DNA of 64,000 nucleotides from Gymnothorax reevesii (GCA_029721435.1 CM056576.1:70573876-70637875), one strand, 5' to 3'; positions 24,001-39,000 are shown, counted from the first letter of the stretch. Program-made: numbers and translations. Notes: generated by a model not told the origin, from the letters alone.

Positions 24001-27000
24001 GGCAGTGAGCGTACATAGAGGCCATGGGGGTTGAGTGCATTTTCTTTGAAACAACTGTACTTACTAATTCCAGGTCTTTCTGAAGCTCTCCGCAAGTGGT
24101 CCTTGGCTCTGATTATTCTTTTGACTCCCCTGTCAGAAATCTTTCAAGGAGCACCTAGTCGTGACCAGTTTATGGTGAAATTTTTTTTTTCTGCTTCCAG
24201 ATTATGGCCCCAACGGTGCTCAGTGAAACATTCAGAAGTTTAAATATATGCCAAATCCAATGCCATGTTTTGCAACAATAAGGTAGCGAAGTTCTTTGCT
24301 TTTACCCATCATGAAATGCTTCAGATGACACCTTGATAATGAGAAACCTTTTCATGGGCCATCAATTTGGACTAAACCAGCTTATACTGATTTGCACTGA
24401 TAGGGGGCAGGATTGCTGTCTAAATACAGAGCAATTTCAGCTGGTTTCTAGGCTTTCCATGCCTTTTTGCACCTCCGTTTCTTATTTTGTTCAATACTTA
24501 TTCCCCTGTCTTATACTTATTCCACTTCATTGCACATAACATAATTTATGGACTTATTTATTTAGTTTAAAGAGTTTAAAGAGAAACTGTTATATGAATG
24601 TTCCGAACAGCACATTAATTTTGGTAAGGTATGAAGTTCACTTCTTAGTCGAGGCACTCCAGTACTCTTCCAATGAGACCCCAAAGTAGTTTTAGAGTTA
24701 ACGAATACCAGGAATGTCCCCAGAGCTTGGTCATCATGAGGGGCCATGTCCGATTAGACCACAACGCATAGGGGTTATACAAACCTTCTCAATGTCCACA
24801 AGTTCGGACTCGTACACTTCCGCAATGGTGATGTGGTGTTTGGCGGCAATGGTGAACCTCCCCTAGAAGAGAAGGGAACAGGCCGGTAAGCTTGAGTTTA
24901 AACTGAGCCCAGCTGAAACCAAAGGCTACATCAGATTAAATCTTACTATAGGCCAATCTAAAGCCATAACAACAAAAATAATTTGTGCTCAAATCCCTGC
25001 ACTAGTCTTTTGCTAGAGACCATCTGGGATCGCATCAGCCACAGCAGCGATACTGGTTATTGTCTTCAGCATAGCACTCCACACAATTCAGTGAGTGTAT
25101 ACTCAGACCACACTCATCTTAGAACTCAGCCTTCCTTTTTTTCCCACCAACTACTCGCCAGTAATGTTTGGCGACTGCATCTGAAAAAGGTTGCAATGCG
25201 GTGAGTTCACACAAACAGTCCACATCCAGACAAACTCACAAACATGTTAACACCGGCAAAAATACTCAAACCTGCTTTCATAGTAGTTTCATAGTAGTTT
25301 TGCTGCAGTTTGCCCCAATGACAAACACATGCTTATCAACTGTGAACAATACCAGTATCGCCATCGCTGCTGGTAAAAAAGGGTTATACATCCATCATTT
25401 AAAAGATTACACAGTGAATAAGAGAAAGCTAATGCATGCATTCAAAACACTGAAATAACAAATCACTCATGCAAAGAAACAAAGCAAGACTCTCTAACGG
25501 TTGCTTTTCCGAGTAAGGACTTTGATGTCCCTGATTTAGCTTGACAAATACAAAGTATCACCCCCCACTGTAGTGCTTACCATGTCTGTGTATATATCGA
25601 TGGCTGTGTTTAAGCAGTTGATAGCCTCTATCGTTAGCATTAAGAGAAATACTGAAGTGTTAGTCCAAGAAAGAAGTCACAGAGAGGGTTAATCAGAAGA
25701 AAGACACAGTCCATTTCTGATAGATTTTGACAGGTAAAAATCAAACCTGACATGCAACTTAGTGTCTGACATTGGTCTACACTTGTCTAAAATTTAAAAC
25801 GGCCATCTAAGAGATGGGCTGGCCGTGTCCAGCTAAATAACAGTAAAAGCACATTAGCAAGGGATGAACGAGGGCAAGCACATTTCACATGTAAACATAC
25901 TAGTAACACAGCTACATGAATTATTTTCAGGCACACAGTTAGGAAAGTGTCCACGTACAGAGTCCAAAGTTCTACAATTTGCCTTATCACGATCACAAGT
26001 CTTGTACTTTCACATTCAGTTTCAGGTGAGTAGGAATCCATCTTCGCAATAGTAAACAATAACATTTTGGGCAGCAATAAGAAAATTTACCCTCCCAAGT
26101 AAGTGTGGATAATGACTGAATTGTGAAGGTTGATAACTGACAAAATGGGTATAGTTTTGCACAGATGTAAATGTGAATAGTCGTTATTACGCTACAGCTA
26201 GCGGCCAAGAGTTAACTATATCATGGGAACGCAGATCTCGTGGCCACAGGTTAACTAAATCGTAGGAATGAGTTAATTCAATCACGAGTTCTCTCATACC
26301 CTCAAAATAATTTTTTTCATGTTATTGCTCTTCCCAGGATCCGTAGATAACCGCATATACAGAGCTGGTAATTTTACAACAAATGCTAAGGTTCGCTGTA
26401 CTGAGCATGCAACCACACAGCCACATCAGTCCGATACATTCTTCCATTAATAAAAGGGCGCATACACATTTAAAGGATAATTGATGTACCCTCTTTCAAT
26501 TATTTTGAATGTCAATAACTGAACAATAACAATAACTATTCTTTGTGTCATGAAATACTCATGATTTTTCAAACTTGTAGCCATGAAACTTCAACCTGTC
26601 GCCAATTTTCTAACGTCGCTTCAAAATTCAAACCTGTCGCCCTTGCATGTTAAAACCCCTCATGGACCACACTGCTGTTGCAATCCACTGGGAATACAAA
26701 ATTTTCCTCACTCAGCAGATTTAAAAGAGGCAGGGGGGTCCTCCAACTCTATTATGTCGTTTGAACTTGTCATAGTTACTCTTTATGTTCTTCGATATTA
26801 GTTGTTTAATGGTAATAAAAACTGCTTTTATGCGCATTACCACAACCTGAATTGGAGCGTGGATACTGCCGACACTGAGACTGATTTTTCCCCTACTCTG
26901 ACGTATTCAGTGCATGCTGTGAAAACCGATCCATGACGTCCATACCACGATGATTCGGGGCGAATACACACGCGGTTACACTCCTATGATAAACAAACCA

Positions 27001-30000
27001 TGTTCTTTTCATACATATTATTCAAAGGGACATCACACATAATTTACATTGTATCTTCCCAAGATTCCTTTGTGCACTTTGATAATCCTCTGAGATTCCC
27101 GACTAATGTTTTTTTATTGGCATTTAAAAAAAACAGGCGTGCAATGCACGGAATCCCCCTCAGCCCGATGTCTAAGTTTTTGGAGACGCCCGCCCGCCCG
27201 CCGCCCACCCAACCGCACGAAGGATAGCAATACCCTGTCAGCCTAGAGGGCTGAGGGTAAAAATGACTCAAAGATAATGTTATGATACATATACACTCCA
27301 TTGACTTGTGTTCTATTATTTTTATTGATTGACTAGAATTAAGTATACTTTAGAATTTTATGGTGAATAGTTACATTTTTAACGAGAAATAGAATTTGTC
27401 TTGAACCACTTGTGAATTGTACTACTAGACAATGTGGTTGTTTGCTTTCGCCTGAGACCAGCTGGACTGGCAGAAGCACGAGACCCTGACTGAGCTTACT
27501 GGCCTGACTTGGTTGGCCTGGATGTCCCAGATGGATTGTTAGATACCGCACTCAGATCTGACTCTCTCCAGGACTGAGTTCGGTAACCACTTTTCTAACC
27601 CACTTGTTACGCCATAACAATTTCTGCCTTATCAAAGTCATTCAGATACCATTTCTCCCACAAACAACATGTTGATTATGAGAACCAACTGCTGGCTTAC
27701 TGTCTAATATCTGTCTGCAGACCTGGACATGCGCAGTCATTACGAGAATCAACATTGCTGCAATCGTGATTGGTTTTGTTTTGGCCGGCTCAACAGCATA
27801 TAAAAGCCAAACCTGCCCTTGAGCTGTCTGCAAAATAAATTTGCGAAAATCAATTAACTTTGTACAAACTGTCACACTGTGCAATATCTCACTACATTAA
27901 GTGTTATCAGCAAAGGCTAATGGTTTAATGATAAAAATTACCTGTGTGACCAACTAGCTGGAACAGTATCATGAAAATGGTGGTAAACAGGTCAAATAAA
28001 GGCAGCTATCCAGCTAAGATCTGAAGTATTCCAAGCAACAAAACACCTAATCACAGCTGTGTTCAAAAAAATGCCAGTGCAACATCAATGACACGATGAA
28101 CCACTGTCATTTGAAGTAGTGATATTTCTGCGTGGCAAATAATTTACTTGTGGAGGTGCTACCAGGAGACAGGCCAGTACATCAGGAGACGTGGAGGAGG
28201 CCGTTGGAGGGCAACAACCCAGCCGCAGGACCGCCACCTCCGCCTTTGTGCAAGGAGGAACAGGAGGAGCACTGCCAGAGCCCTGCGAAATGACCTCCAG
28301 CAGGCCTTATATGTGCATGTGTCTGCTCAAACAGAAAAGGACTCCATGTGGATGGTATTAGGGCCCGACATCCACATGTGGGGGTTGTGCTTACATCCCA
28401 AAACCGTGCAGGACATTTGGCATTTGCCAGAGAACACAAAGATTGGCAAATTTGCCACTGACGCCCTGTGTCCTGATGAAAGCAGGTTCACACTGAGCAC
28501 GTGACAGACGTGACCATATGGAGATGCCGTGGAGAACTTCCTGCTGCCTGCAACATCCTCCAGCATGACCGGTTTGGCAATGGGTCAGTAATGGTGTGGG
28601 GTGGCATTCTTTGGGGGGCTGCACAGCCCCCCATGTGCTCGCCAGAGGTAGCCTGACTGCCATTAGGTACCGAGATGAGATCCTCAGACCCCTTGTGAGA
28701 CCATATGCTAGTGCGGTTGGCCCTGGGTTCCTCCTAATGCAAGACAATGCTAGACCTCATGTGGCTGGAGTGTGTCAGCAGTTCTTGCAAGACGAAGGCA
28801 TTGAGGCTGTGGACTGACCCGCCCGGTCCCCAGACCTGAATCCAATTGAGCACATCTGGGACATCATGTCTCGCTCCATCCACCAACGCCACCTTACACC
28901 ACAGACTGTCCAGGAGTTGACGGATGCTTTAGTCCAGGTCTGGGAGGAGATCCCTCAGGAGACCATCCACCACCTCATCAGGAGCATGCCCAGGCATTGT
29001 AGGGAGGTCATACAGGCACGTGGAGGCCACACACACAACTGAGCCTCATTTTGACTTGTTTTAAGGACATTAAATCAAAGTTGGATCAGCCTGTAGTGTG
29101 TTTTCCACTTTAATTTTGAGTGTGACTCCAAATCCAGACCTCCATGGGTTAATAAATTTGATTTCTATTGATAATTTTTGTATGATTTTGTTGTCAGCAC
29201 ATTGTACTATGTAAAGTATTTAATAAGTATATTTCATTCATTCAGATCTAGGATGTGTTATTTTAGTGTTCCCTTTATTTTTTTGAGCAGTGTATCAACA
29301 AAAAATTTCCTTTTTGGAGGAGAAATTCTATTGAATGGCAAAGGCACCCCATGCTTCACACACCACTCAAATTTTAAATGAATTTATTTATTTCCTGCAT
29401 TCTTATGAAGAAACAATCATTTTTTCCATCATCTTTATACAGGGGTTTTGGAAGACAATATTGTTAAACTTTTACAAAGTTTTCCAAGACTGTTGCCCAT
29501 ATTGTGAGTTTTTAAGCAGCAAAACCAAGAGAAATGGTCAGGAAGAAGAATGTCCTGTATACTGATCCTCAGCCCAAAGGGCACAAAATACTACATCTAA
29601 ACTTCAAAAGAAGCAACTTACCGGAGAATGAAGAAGATTACTTGTAAAATGAGAGGCATTTTAACACTTTAGCAGTGAAACTAATGGCCAGATTAACCCC
29701 AAATTGCATTTAGGGATTGCCATTGACCCAGAATAGATGCCTGTTGAATTTAGGAAAAGTAGGTGAAAGTATGCGCGAGGGGCGTGGTTTGTTGTGCCTG
29801 GCACCACTTGTTCATTCGGTGAAGAGACGAGTGTCATTAATTGTCCTTCATTAAGGAAGAAGGGAGGCAAATGTTTCACACATTGTTCGAAAATATATTT
29901 TTTGAACAGATTAATACTCTTTTCTTTGCTTCCTGCTAAAAGTATGACATAGACTCGATCAAACTTGTCAATGCTTTGATTTGGAATTGAATGTGTAACT

Positions 30001-33000
30001 TTTCCACAACGTTTGAAATTTGGAACTGAAGGCCATTAAAAAAAATACTTGCACTTTATTCACATTTTTTAACCCACTGCTATTTTTTTTTTTTTAACAC
30101 AACTGTACTTCCTGGGGAAAAAAAAAGATTCCTCATGGTGGCACTGCCTCTCCAAGCACATTTCTTCTGTCTATTCATTATGTGGGTGGAACCTTGCACA
30201 GGACGGGATTTTGTTACTGAATGTAGAAAAATAAAGAGCACATCTGATTTCACTTCATGTGCTGGTCGCTTATTGGAGTGATGGTGCTGCCAGTCAGTGC
30301 CCATTTCATTATTCTCTATTCATTATACAGGTGGTACTTTGCGTGGGACAGAGTTTTGTAATTGAATGCAATGCCAGTAGATGGCGACAAGATCGAGTTA
30401 GAATGCTCCTCAATGTGACGATATGTGGGATTTCATGAAAGTCGTAGCATTTAATGACGGCATTTCCGATTGTGGATGAACCACTTCTGACTGAAATCCA
30501 TATACATATGGAAATCTCACACCCATGTTAATATGCTGCTTGACCATGTTCCATTTTGGTACCACGTTTTTTACAGGGTATGTTCTGATATGCACAGCTC
30601 GCCACTGCTATCGGGCAGCGTTCAGGACTAAGAGGTTAAAGTAAATACAATGCACCAGTACTGTGTGTCCTCATGAGGTGAGAATGGTTAATTTTCTCCC
30701 TCTGCTTGGAACCAGACTTCTCAGGAGTAACTTACGACAATAGAAGTCTACAGACTTCGTAGCTCACATGGCTATTCAGACTGCAAAGAATATTCAAAAT
30801 GTTCAAACTCTTTGTTACCCAAATGTGAAATATATTGGTAAGAATATTACTCCTAGTGATCCAAAAGGGTCTTTGGCAGAAAATGGCCAAAATGTTTCCA
30901 GGCATTGAAGATTTCTGAAATTGAAGGCAGGTCAAAGTTGGCATGAAATGGTCACCGGTCCCAAATAACCACTGGTGACTGAAAAGGATTGTATTTTGGC
31001 CTCAAATATCTAAATTGTTTTTGAAATTAAAAAAATAAGCGTGCAATGCACAGAATACCCCTCAGCCCGATGTCGAAGTTTTTGGAGGCGCCCGCCCGCC
31101 CAACCGCACGAAGGATAGCAACACCCCGTCAGCCTTGAGGGCTGAGGGGTAAAAAATTGTGAAAGTGGGACTGGGTCGAAGTTGGTCCGAAATGAGCCCT
31201 GGTGACCCAAATGGGTTGTAGTTTGACCTCAAACATCCAAAATGCTGATCAAAATTGAAAACTTGTGAAAGTGGACCCGGATCAAAGTTGGCCAGAAATG
31301 CTCCCACATGACGCCTAGTGACCCAAAATGTTCATATTTTGGCAGTAAACATCCCAAAAATTGACTCAAATTTAAAAATTGCGAACGTTGAGCTTGACTG
31401 AAGTCAGCCCAAAATGGTGCCAGATGAGCCTTGGTGACCCCAAAGCTAACAATTTGGTCCAAAATACCCAAAAAGTTGACGATATTTACGGACCGATAAG
31501 GACGATACTTTTGACGATATTACGGACCGTAGATGATGAAATCCCTAAATTTCTTGCAATAGCTCGTTGAGGAATGTTGTTTTTAAACTGTTCGACAATC
31601 AGCTCACGCATTTGTTCACTAAGTACTGACCCTCGCCCCATCCTTGTTTGTGAATGACTGAGCATTTCAGGGAAGCTGCTTTTATACCCAATCATGGCAC
31701 CCACCTGTTCCCAATTAGCCCGTTCACCTGTGGGATGTTCCAAATAAGTGTTTGATGAGCATTCCTCAGCTCTCTGTCTTTTTTGCCACTTGTGCCAGCT
31801 TTTTTGAAACATGTTGCAGGCATCAAACTCCAAATGAGCTAATATTTGCAAAAAATTAAAGTTTACCTGTTCGCACATTAAGTAACTTGTCTTTGCAGTG
31901 TATTCAATTGAATACAGATTGAAAAGGATTTGCAAATCATTGTATTCTGTTTTTATTTACGATTTACACAACGTGCCAACTTCACTGGTTTTGGGTTTTG
32001 TATGTTTATGATTTGTTTTAGAAACAAAATATGTACTGATGTTATGAAAATATGTTTGGATACTTTATTCTTTGATATTTTCCTTACTGTCCCATATTAT
32101 CAAACATATTTGTACTACCAATGTTAAGTTTGTGAACATTCTCACTGTGTGACGTCACGGGACAAACGTCATCGCTCTGAAAGGCTGCGCCATTTAAGAG
32201 CAGCTGAACTGAGAAAATCAGCCACGGGGCCCCAAAACATGGACATCTCACCGATTTTGATGAAACTTGGTATATGAACAGGACTTGGCTAGTCAACAAC
32301 TTTCCCCAAATATTTCAGTGTAGCAATTAGTGATTGCCATGGAAACCAGTCTTGTATTTTTTAGCTCAAATGAGCCTGTCATCCACCAATAAATAAGAGC
32401 AAATTTGGCATTTTTGAGGGCAGAAAAATTGTCATTGAAGTTTTAAATTCAAAAAATTTTTTTCTACTTAATCATGAAGCAGCACAACTCCCCTTCCTGG
32501 CAAAGTTAAAATTTTGGCGTTCAAGTCAATACTTTTTTAAATTCAGAATTTTTTTGAAAGACCTGAAATGGCTGCGCGAAAATTATCAAAAAACAAGCTC
32601 CATTAACATGTAAATTGTGAGTGAGCATACCGGATCAGTGAGCTAATATTCACACAATGTACCAAGAAACATTGTATCTTGCCATACCGGTCATAAAATT
32701 TGCTCACATCGCATGTATAATGTGCCTGGAGGAGCTCAAACTTTTACTTATTTCATCCATTTCCAGCCTGCTCAGCGAGCGATTATTCCGTGAAAACGGT
32801 TTTAACATTGTTTTGTTGGTCCGTGTTTTGTAACTCCTGTCAAGTCTTGCCGATAAACTATCTGGAGACAGACCTCACCACACAGCTGCCAAACCAACTA
32901 GAAGTTAAAAACAATACTGCCCTACAAAGCAAAAAGGCAGTAACTATGCAGAGTGCAGAACTGAGACAAATGACTATAAAGTTATCCTGTCGTCCACCCT

Positions 33001-36000
33001 AAGTAGTTGTAGGTAGATTAATGGATATGTGGCAGTTTTATTACTTTATATTAGCTTATTCTTTTTACATGTTAATCTTCATAATTGATTTGATGTCCGA
33101 CCCCTATTTTGCAGTTACTGTATTCTTGCATTGTATTACTTACCAAAGATGTGGCACCATACCAAGGAAAAAGGCAGTAACTGCAGATTCTTCAAAAACT
33201 ATTATGTCACAGCTTGGGCTCTAGGTGTGTTAGATACACTGTATTTGGACTAATTGGAAGTATTTGTTTTTCTGAACATTAGTCCGTTTCTCTGGCATTA
33301 TGCTGAGATGCTGTGGAAACCGTTCCAACATTAGCACAGCCATTATGGCAACATGAAATGTAATTGAGACAGTACATCGGACAATTGAGTCCTCATTCAT
33401 TCTTTACGCATTTTACAGTATGGACTTCGGTGGGCTATCCACACAGAAGAATGACGAGCAAGTTGACCAATATGACCATTGCTAAAGTTAGTTGGTCATT
33501 AGTCTCGATCTTTTCTGAATGGAACTGAACACAACCCTGTCAGAGAAAATCATTGATGTTATTGAAACGTAGCCATGGTAGCTCCGTGTAGTAGATGTTC
33601 TTGCTGGATCCGGCAACATAGCTGGCAACCTCTCGTCTGGGGGAGAGGAGGGGATACTGCGCTCTGCACTATTTTGAATGTGACTGCACTACCAGTTTTG
33701 GCCACAAACTTACATATAGCTCCTTTAAACAAAAAGTCCGTCAAAGGAGACCCAAAACTCTACTAGCTGGAAGCCTGTATGAAATAACAGTGGGATCAAA
33801 TTCCAATGGCTAAACTCAAGAAACCTGTCTCCTCAATGCCCAGGCGCCTCCACTCTGTGTTAAAAAGAAGAGGGGATGCTACACCATGGTGAAGAGGCCC
33901 CTGTCCCAACTTTTTTGAGACATGTAGCAGCCCTCACATTTGAAATGAGCTCATTTTGCGGATATAATTGTAAAATTTCTCAGTTTCAACATTTGCGATG
34001 TTCTCTGTTCTGTTGTGAATAAAATACTGGCTGGTGTCATTTGAAAGTCTTTGCATTTTGATTTTATTCACAATTTACACTTTGTCCCAACTATTTCGGA
34101 AGTGGGGTTGTATAATCTCAATGTCTCAGCACGCAGTCATTAAAACAAAGCTCACCAAGGACAGCTCTCGCAAAGTGCATACACCCCTGCAGTCTCCAAA
34201 TGTCCACAACTTTCTTTGCCTTCATTAAATTGTTAAGAGTTTGCACAGCAGAAATACTGGGTGGGGAGGCAGAAGAAATCTGAATCCTTATTTGGACAGG
34301 TTAACAATTAATGTCACGCTTTATAGCGTAGTGTGTGGGTTCATGGTACAGTGATGTAATGTATGGAGTCTAATCGTACAGAAATGTAAACATGTTTTAC
34401 TAAATTTCACAGAACAGTCCTATCGCCCAGCTTTTTTCTTTCGAAGAGGGAGAGGGAGGTGAAAAATAATATCAACTAGGTTTTATGAGATAAGATATTT
34501 GTCACTAACAAAAAAAGTTCTCTTGTCAATCCGATGTCACCCAATTGAGAGGTATCACAGGTCTGAAGCGGCGTCGAGGTTTGGGCTTCTGGGCTACCGT
34601 GCATATGAATCACAAGCCCCAACAAGGTATGCATGCACTCTCACTCAGTGGCATGTAAACCTGGTTTACCCCGTGGCTTTTTGTGGACTGACGAGACCTC
34701 ATTTAATCCATCCACGAGAAATTGCTTCATGGACCTGGTGTAATCTGCACATAATCGTGGTCTAAACCCGGTTTCAGCACTCCTTTAAACAAGGTTTTAT
34801 TCACTCAGACACGACTAAGACCAGTGACGAGAAATTGGCCCCAAGTGTTTCCTACAATATTGAATCATTCACCTCACCATTATCATTGGAAACTGTGTAA
34901 TGTGCTTCATAAATTCTTTGAATGCCGGATCTCTTAGGAAAAAGGGGTTAAAGCGCCAACTATACACTCCTTTAGGGTGGGACAATTTAAGGTTGAGAGT
35001 GACGGGACTGTGCTCGGATATTATAATGTCATAATTTTTGGAGGAGTCAAAATCTTGAATCCACCAAAAAATTACCAATACATGCATACAATCTATGTAC
35101 ATGAGAAGAGAAAGAGTAATTGTGATCAGATGGGTGCTGCAGTCTCCAAATGTCCACAACTTTCTTTGCCTTCATTAAATTGTTAAGAGTTTGCACAGCA
35201 GAAACACAGCAGAAATACTGGGTGGGGAGGCAGAAGAAATCTGAATCCTTATTTGGACAGGTTAACAATTAATGTCACCCGCAATCAGTATGAGTTAAAT
35301 CATCATCCGGGATCAAATTGAATACCTTATGAAAAAAACCCGGATCATCTGTGTTTGGCTCATGTATATTTACCAATATAACGGGAAGTAAATTAACATG
35401 ACCGATTAAAATGATAAAACTACCATTCAGATCCATTAGATGAATCTAAACGAAAGGGCACCGTTTTTCGAAAAAGAATGGCAACGCCTCTGGCCTTAGA
35501 TGTGAAAGGTGCCTGATACACCTGTGAAATCCAATTAACTCTAAGTTTCCTACGCTAAGTAGATTTAATATACATTTCTTGCAAAAAAATAGCATCTGAT
35601 TTCAGTGACTTTTAAATGCGCAAAGACTTTACTTCGCTTTTTAGGATGACCCAGCCCACGCACATTCCAAGAAAGCAAAGACATCGAATTTAATTTATTA
35701 CTCCTCTATAATACTGGGATCCCGAAAAAAAAAAAAATGTTGCATTATAATCAAACACAGACTTAAGATTCCAACTCACTGCCAACAACTTAAAACAAAA
35801 CCCAAAAGATTAACAAATATATAAACAAATCCCAAACCCTATGTTTCCCAAACAAAGTAGAGCTAACCCCATACACATCGGGTATCGCCAGCCAAAAAAG
35901 GTGTGAAGGGAAAAATAAACACCTTTAACTCACTGTCCCTCGCTGGCACATATACAGAAAGAGACAGATACTACAACATGGGGAAAAAATTGTGATACGA

Positions 36001-39000
36001 AAAGTCCATTCAATGAAGCCGCTACTCATGGTACGCCATTTGATTTTCAGTGGTGGATACACTCTCATTGAGCGTCTGCTGAGCGGACAAAAAATTTTGA
36101 AAAGTCAGCTTGAACCCGTCGAACCGTTTGTTGAAAGACTGCAAGAGCTTGTTTGACATTTTTTTTGCCATGGAGTGGAAGTTCATCTTCCTCTTCAACA
36201 GAGATCATATCAGAAGGCTCCATGCTAGCTTGGTCATGGCTAACAATAGCACTTGCTGGTGGGCGAGCAGTTCCCTTTCCGCTTTGTGCAGCTTTGCTTG
36301 GCATATCAACATTACACTTTTAACGGCGTGAATGTAAAGCAAATAGCAAAGGTTTGATCCAAAAAATGAAAGAGTTAGATAATCAAAAAGGTCGTTTTTA
36401 AACAACAAAACCGTGTGCCATGAGACGCTCAAAAAAACCTCGTCTACACTTCAAACATCTCACAAGCACCCCCTATGCATTATTTCAGAACAATCCGTCC
36501 AGTAGTTTCGGAAATATAGCCAATGAAATTCCCTGACCTTGACTTTGACCTTTCAAGGCCATTTGAGGTCAAAGGTCAGGGTGCCAAATTGAAGCCCATG
36601 AGAGACGTCCTGTTTTAGGTAAATAGTAAGTATGACCTTATCTCTTACAGTTTCAAAAGATATAATCCATCAAAAATTTCCCTCCCATAAAGCTCCATTG
36701 TAACAAAAATTTCAAAAATTCAATTTAAACATTTTTCAAAAGCCTTGAACAAACTTTAGTCCCATCCTGATATGGATTATCCACAAAAAATTTCAGAACA
36801 ATCTGTCCAGCAGTTTTGGATAAGACAAACTAAGTTTACAGATGACAGACTATGCCGGACGCAAACCCATGACAATAGCTTATATGGCCTTTGGCCATTC
36901 AAGCTAAAAAAATACCATCAATCCATTCTTTTATCATAATATGATAAATAGGAGTTCAATCTATAAGAATGACAAACCTTTGATAGCTTTAGCAAATCAG
37001 CAAATCAGCAAACTAGGGAAGCTGTTAAGTGTACTGATGTCTAGTGCATCGAGGGTGTCTCGTTTTCACTGTTAAAGCACATACAAAACGAAAAAGCGCA
37101 TGCGCCGGAGTAGAGTCAAAACAAATGGACCACTCTCAGGTAGCGCATTACAAGGAATCAGGATGCCTAATGATGGCTTCCATGTCGTAGACGATTCTTG
37201 TAGAAATATTGCTTCCCCCCCGTTATTTGGGACAATGATCGTAAAAAAACTTTTTGCTAGCGTCTAAAAAAGACACTGTGATTGAATCCAGAATTAAGTT
37301 TTACCCGAAATCCATCTGTAGACGGAGGATTTTCCGCCATACATTTCTGTATCAAATTGGTACAAATGACTCTACATAGTTGTCCAATGACAGCTCTATC
37401 TGTTGAATAAAGTCTGCTTTTGTTAGGGCAAAAGTGGAAACCTATAGGATGTATAGGATGGTAGATCTTCAGAAGCACGGGTGGTAACCCAGATGCAGAC
37501 AGCCTAGTTGCCAATGAAGCATGTTTCTTGCACCAGTGCCAGAAACAAAAAATCAACATCCAAGATCCCACCCACAACATGCAAGATCCCACCCACTTAT
37601 GCAGGAACTGACCAACTGGTTAGGCAACAGAGACGCTGTCACAGGCCTAGGGAGTCACATGATCAGGAATTCTGAGGAATCATAATCTTGAAAGCTGGGG
37701 TAGGCTGTGTTTGGCAATCTCACCTTGTGGGTCGGCTTTCTTGTAGGCATTCCCAGCATCCACAAAGCTAGTGGCGGCGTCGTGCTTGTTCTGCAGCTGC
37801 ATGTGCAGCTTTGCTGCCTGGCAAAATGCATTCCCCGCAGCTGTGTGCAGGAGAAACATGCATAGCATTACAAACTGCTGCTGTGGCTGCAGTTAAATTG
37901 GGTGATTTGGCCCAAAATTGAAATCAAAATATTTAATACTTCAGATAGCAATGTTTGACACCAGAATATACAGTATTTTTAACACCCATCCCATCCCGGG
38001 CATAAACAGATGAAACAAACCGGTTGAAAAAGAAGTCAAATATCAGAGCTCAAATCAACCCGCCTACCAGGGTTAGAGATAAAATGCAACAGAATTAATT
38101 TCAGCGCTCAGATTTTACAGCAAATTTTCTGCACCAAGTTTATCTTAAATCTCCAGTCAACAGCCATTATTCCTGTACCACCACAGATATCCAAAGCACA
38201 GAGAACATAACAGAATAGATGGTGGTAATCACAAACACTATACATATGCATAAACACATATCCAGACGTGCGTGTGCGCACAGACACACACCGCTCCAGT
38301 TCTTGGCCATCTTAAACATGTTGGCAGCCCTTGCATACATCTCACAGGCTTCTTCCACCTTGTGGTTCCCCCTGACAAACACAGGAAGAGGAACAGTGAG
38401 GGGTCACAGAATCAATGTGGCATTCAATAATAAACATGCTCATACCCATGGAGATTCATTAATCTATTCATAATAATAATAATAAAAATATTATTATTAC
38501 TATTATTATTATTATTATTATTATAATGCCTATATTGACGCTGCAGACCAGCTTTGAGGCATAGAGCACCAATATTGACCTTGTTCAAAGAATCTGTGTT
38601 GGTAACAACTAAAACAGAACAGTTCTAGTGTTGTAGAATTGATGATAGGAAGATTTTATTTTTGGATTCTTATGCACAACAGTTGAACAGCGGTCGAAAA
38701 ATTTGCTTGGTGCTCTTCCAAGCCGTTTCCCCACACTTTGGCCGTAATGAGCATTTACGTTGTGTTGCAAACTGTGTCAACTAATTATTATGTAATTTTT
38801 AATGGAAGTCAGTGATTTTCTCTAACTTGATAGAGCTCAGCACCATCTATAACTGTGCAGCATCACAGCTTCATTGGTTCTGGAGAATTAGATTGTCAAA
38901 CACCCAGAACAAAGTCCAATGCTTGGCAAACCATTAGTCCGATCAAACAATGGTTAGCATACTCTAGTAATGCCTCCAGACCTAACCTATCCAGTGATGC

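Noticed and set aside
28182..28747. Several 80-118-codon minus-strand frames across 28182-28747.
   Set aside because: They are antisense shadows of the plus-strand Tc1 transposase, whose motifs are unmistakable.
31010..31307. Proline-rich frames that recur at 27044-27301 ([14 protein letters not shown]).
   Set aside because: The repeated peptide comes from the GC-rich hairpin repeat; no start or splice context supports translation.
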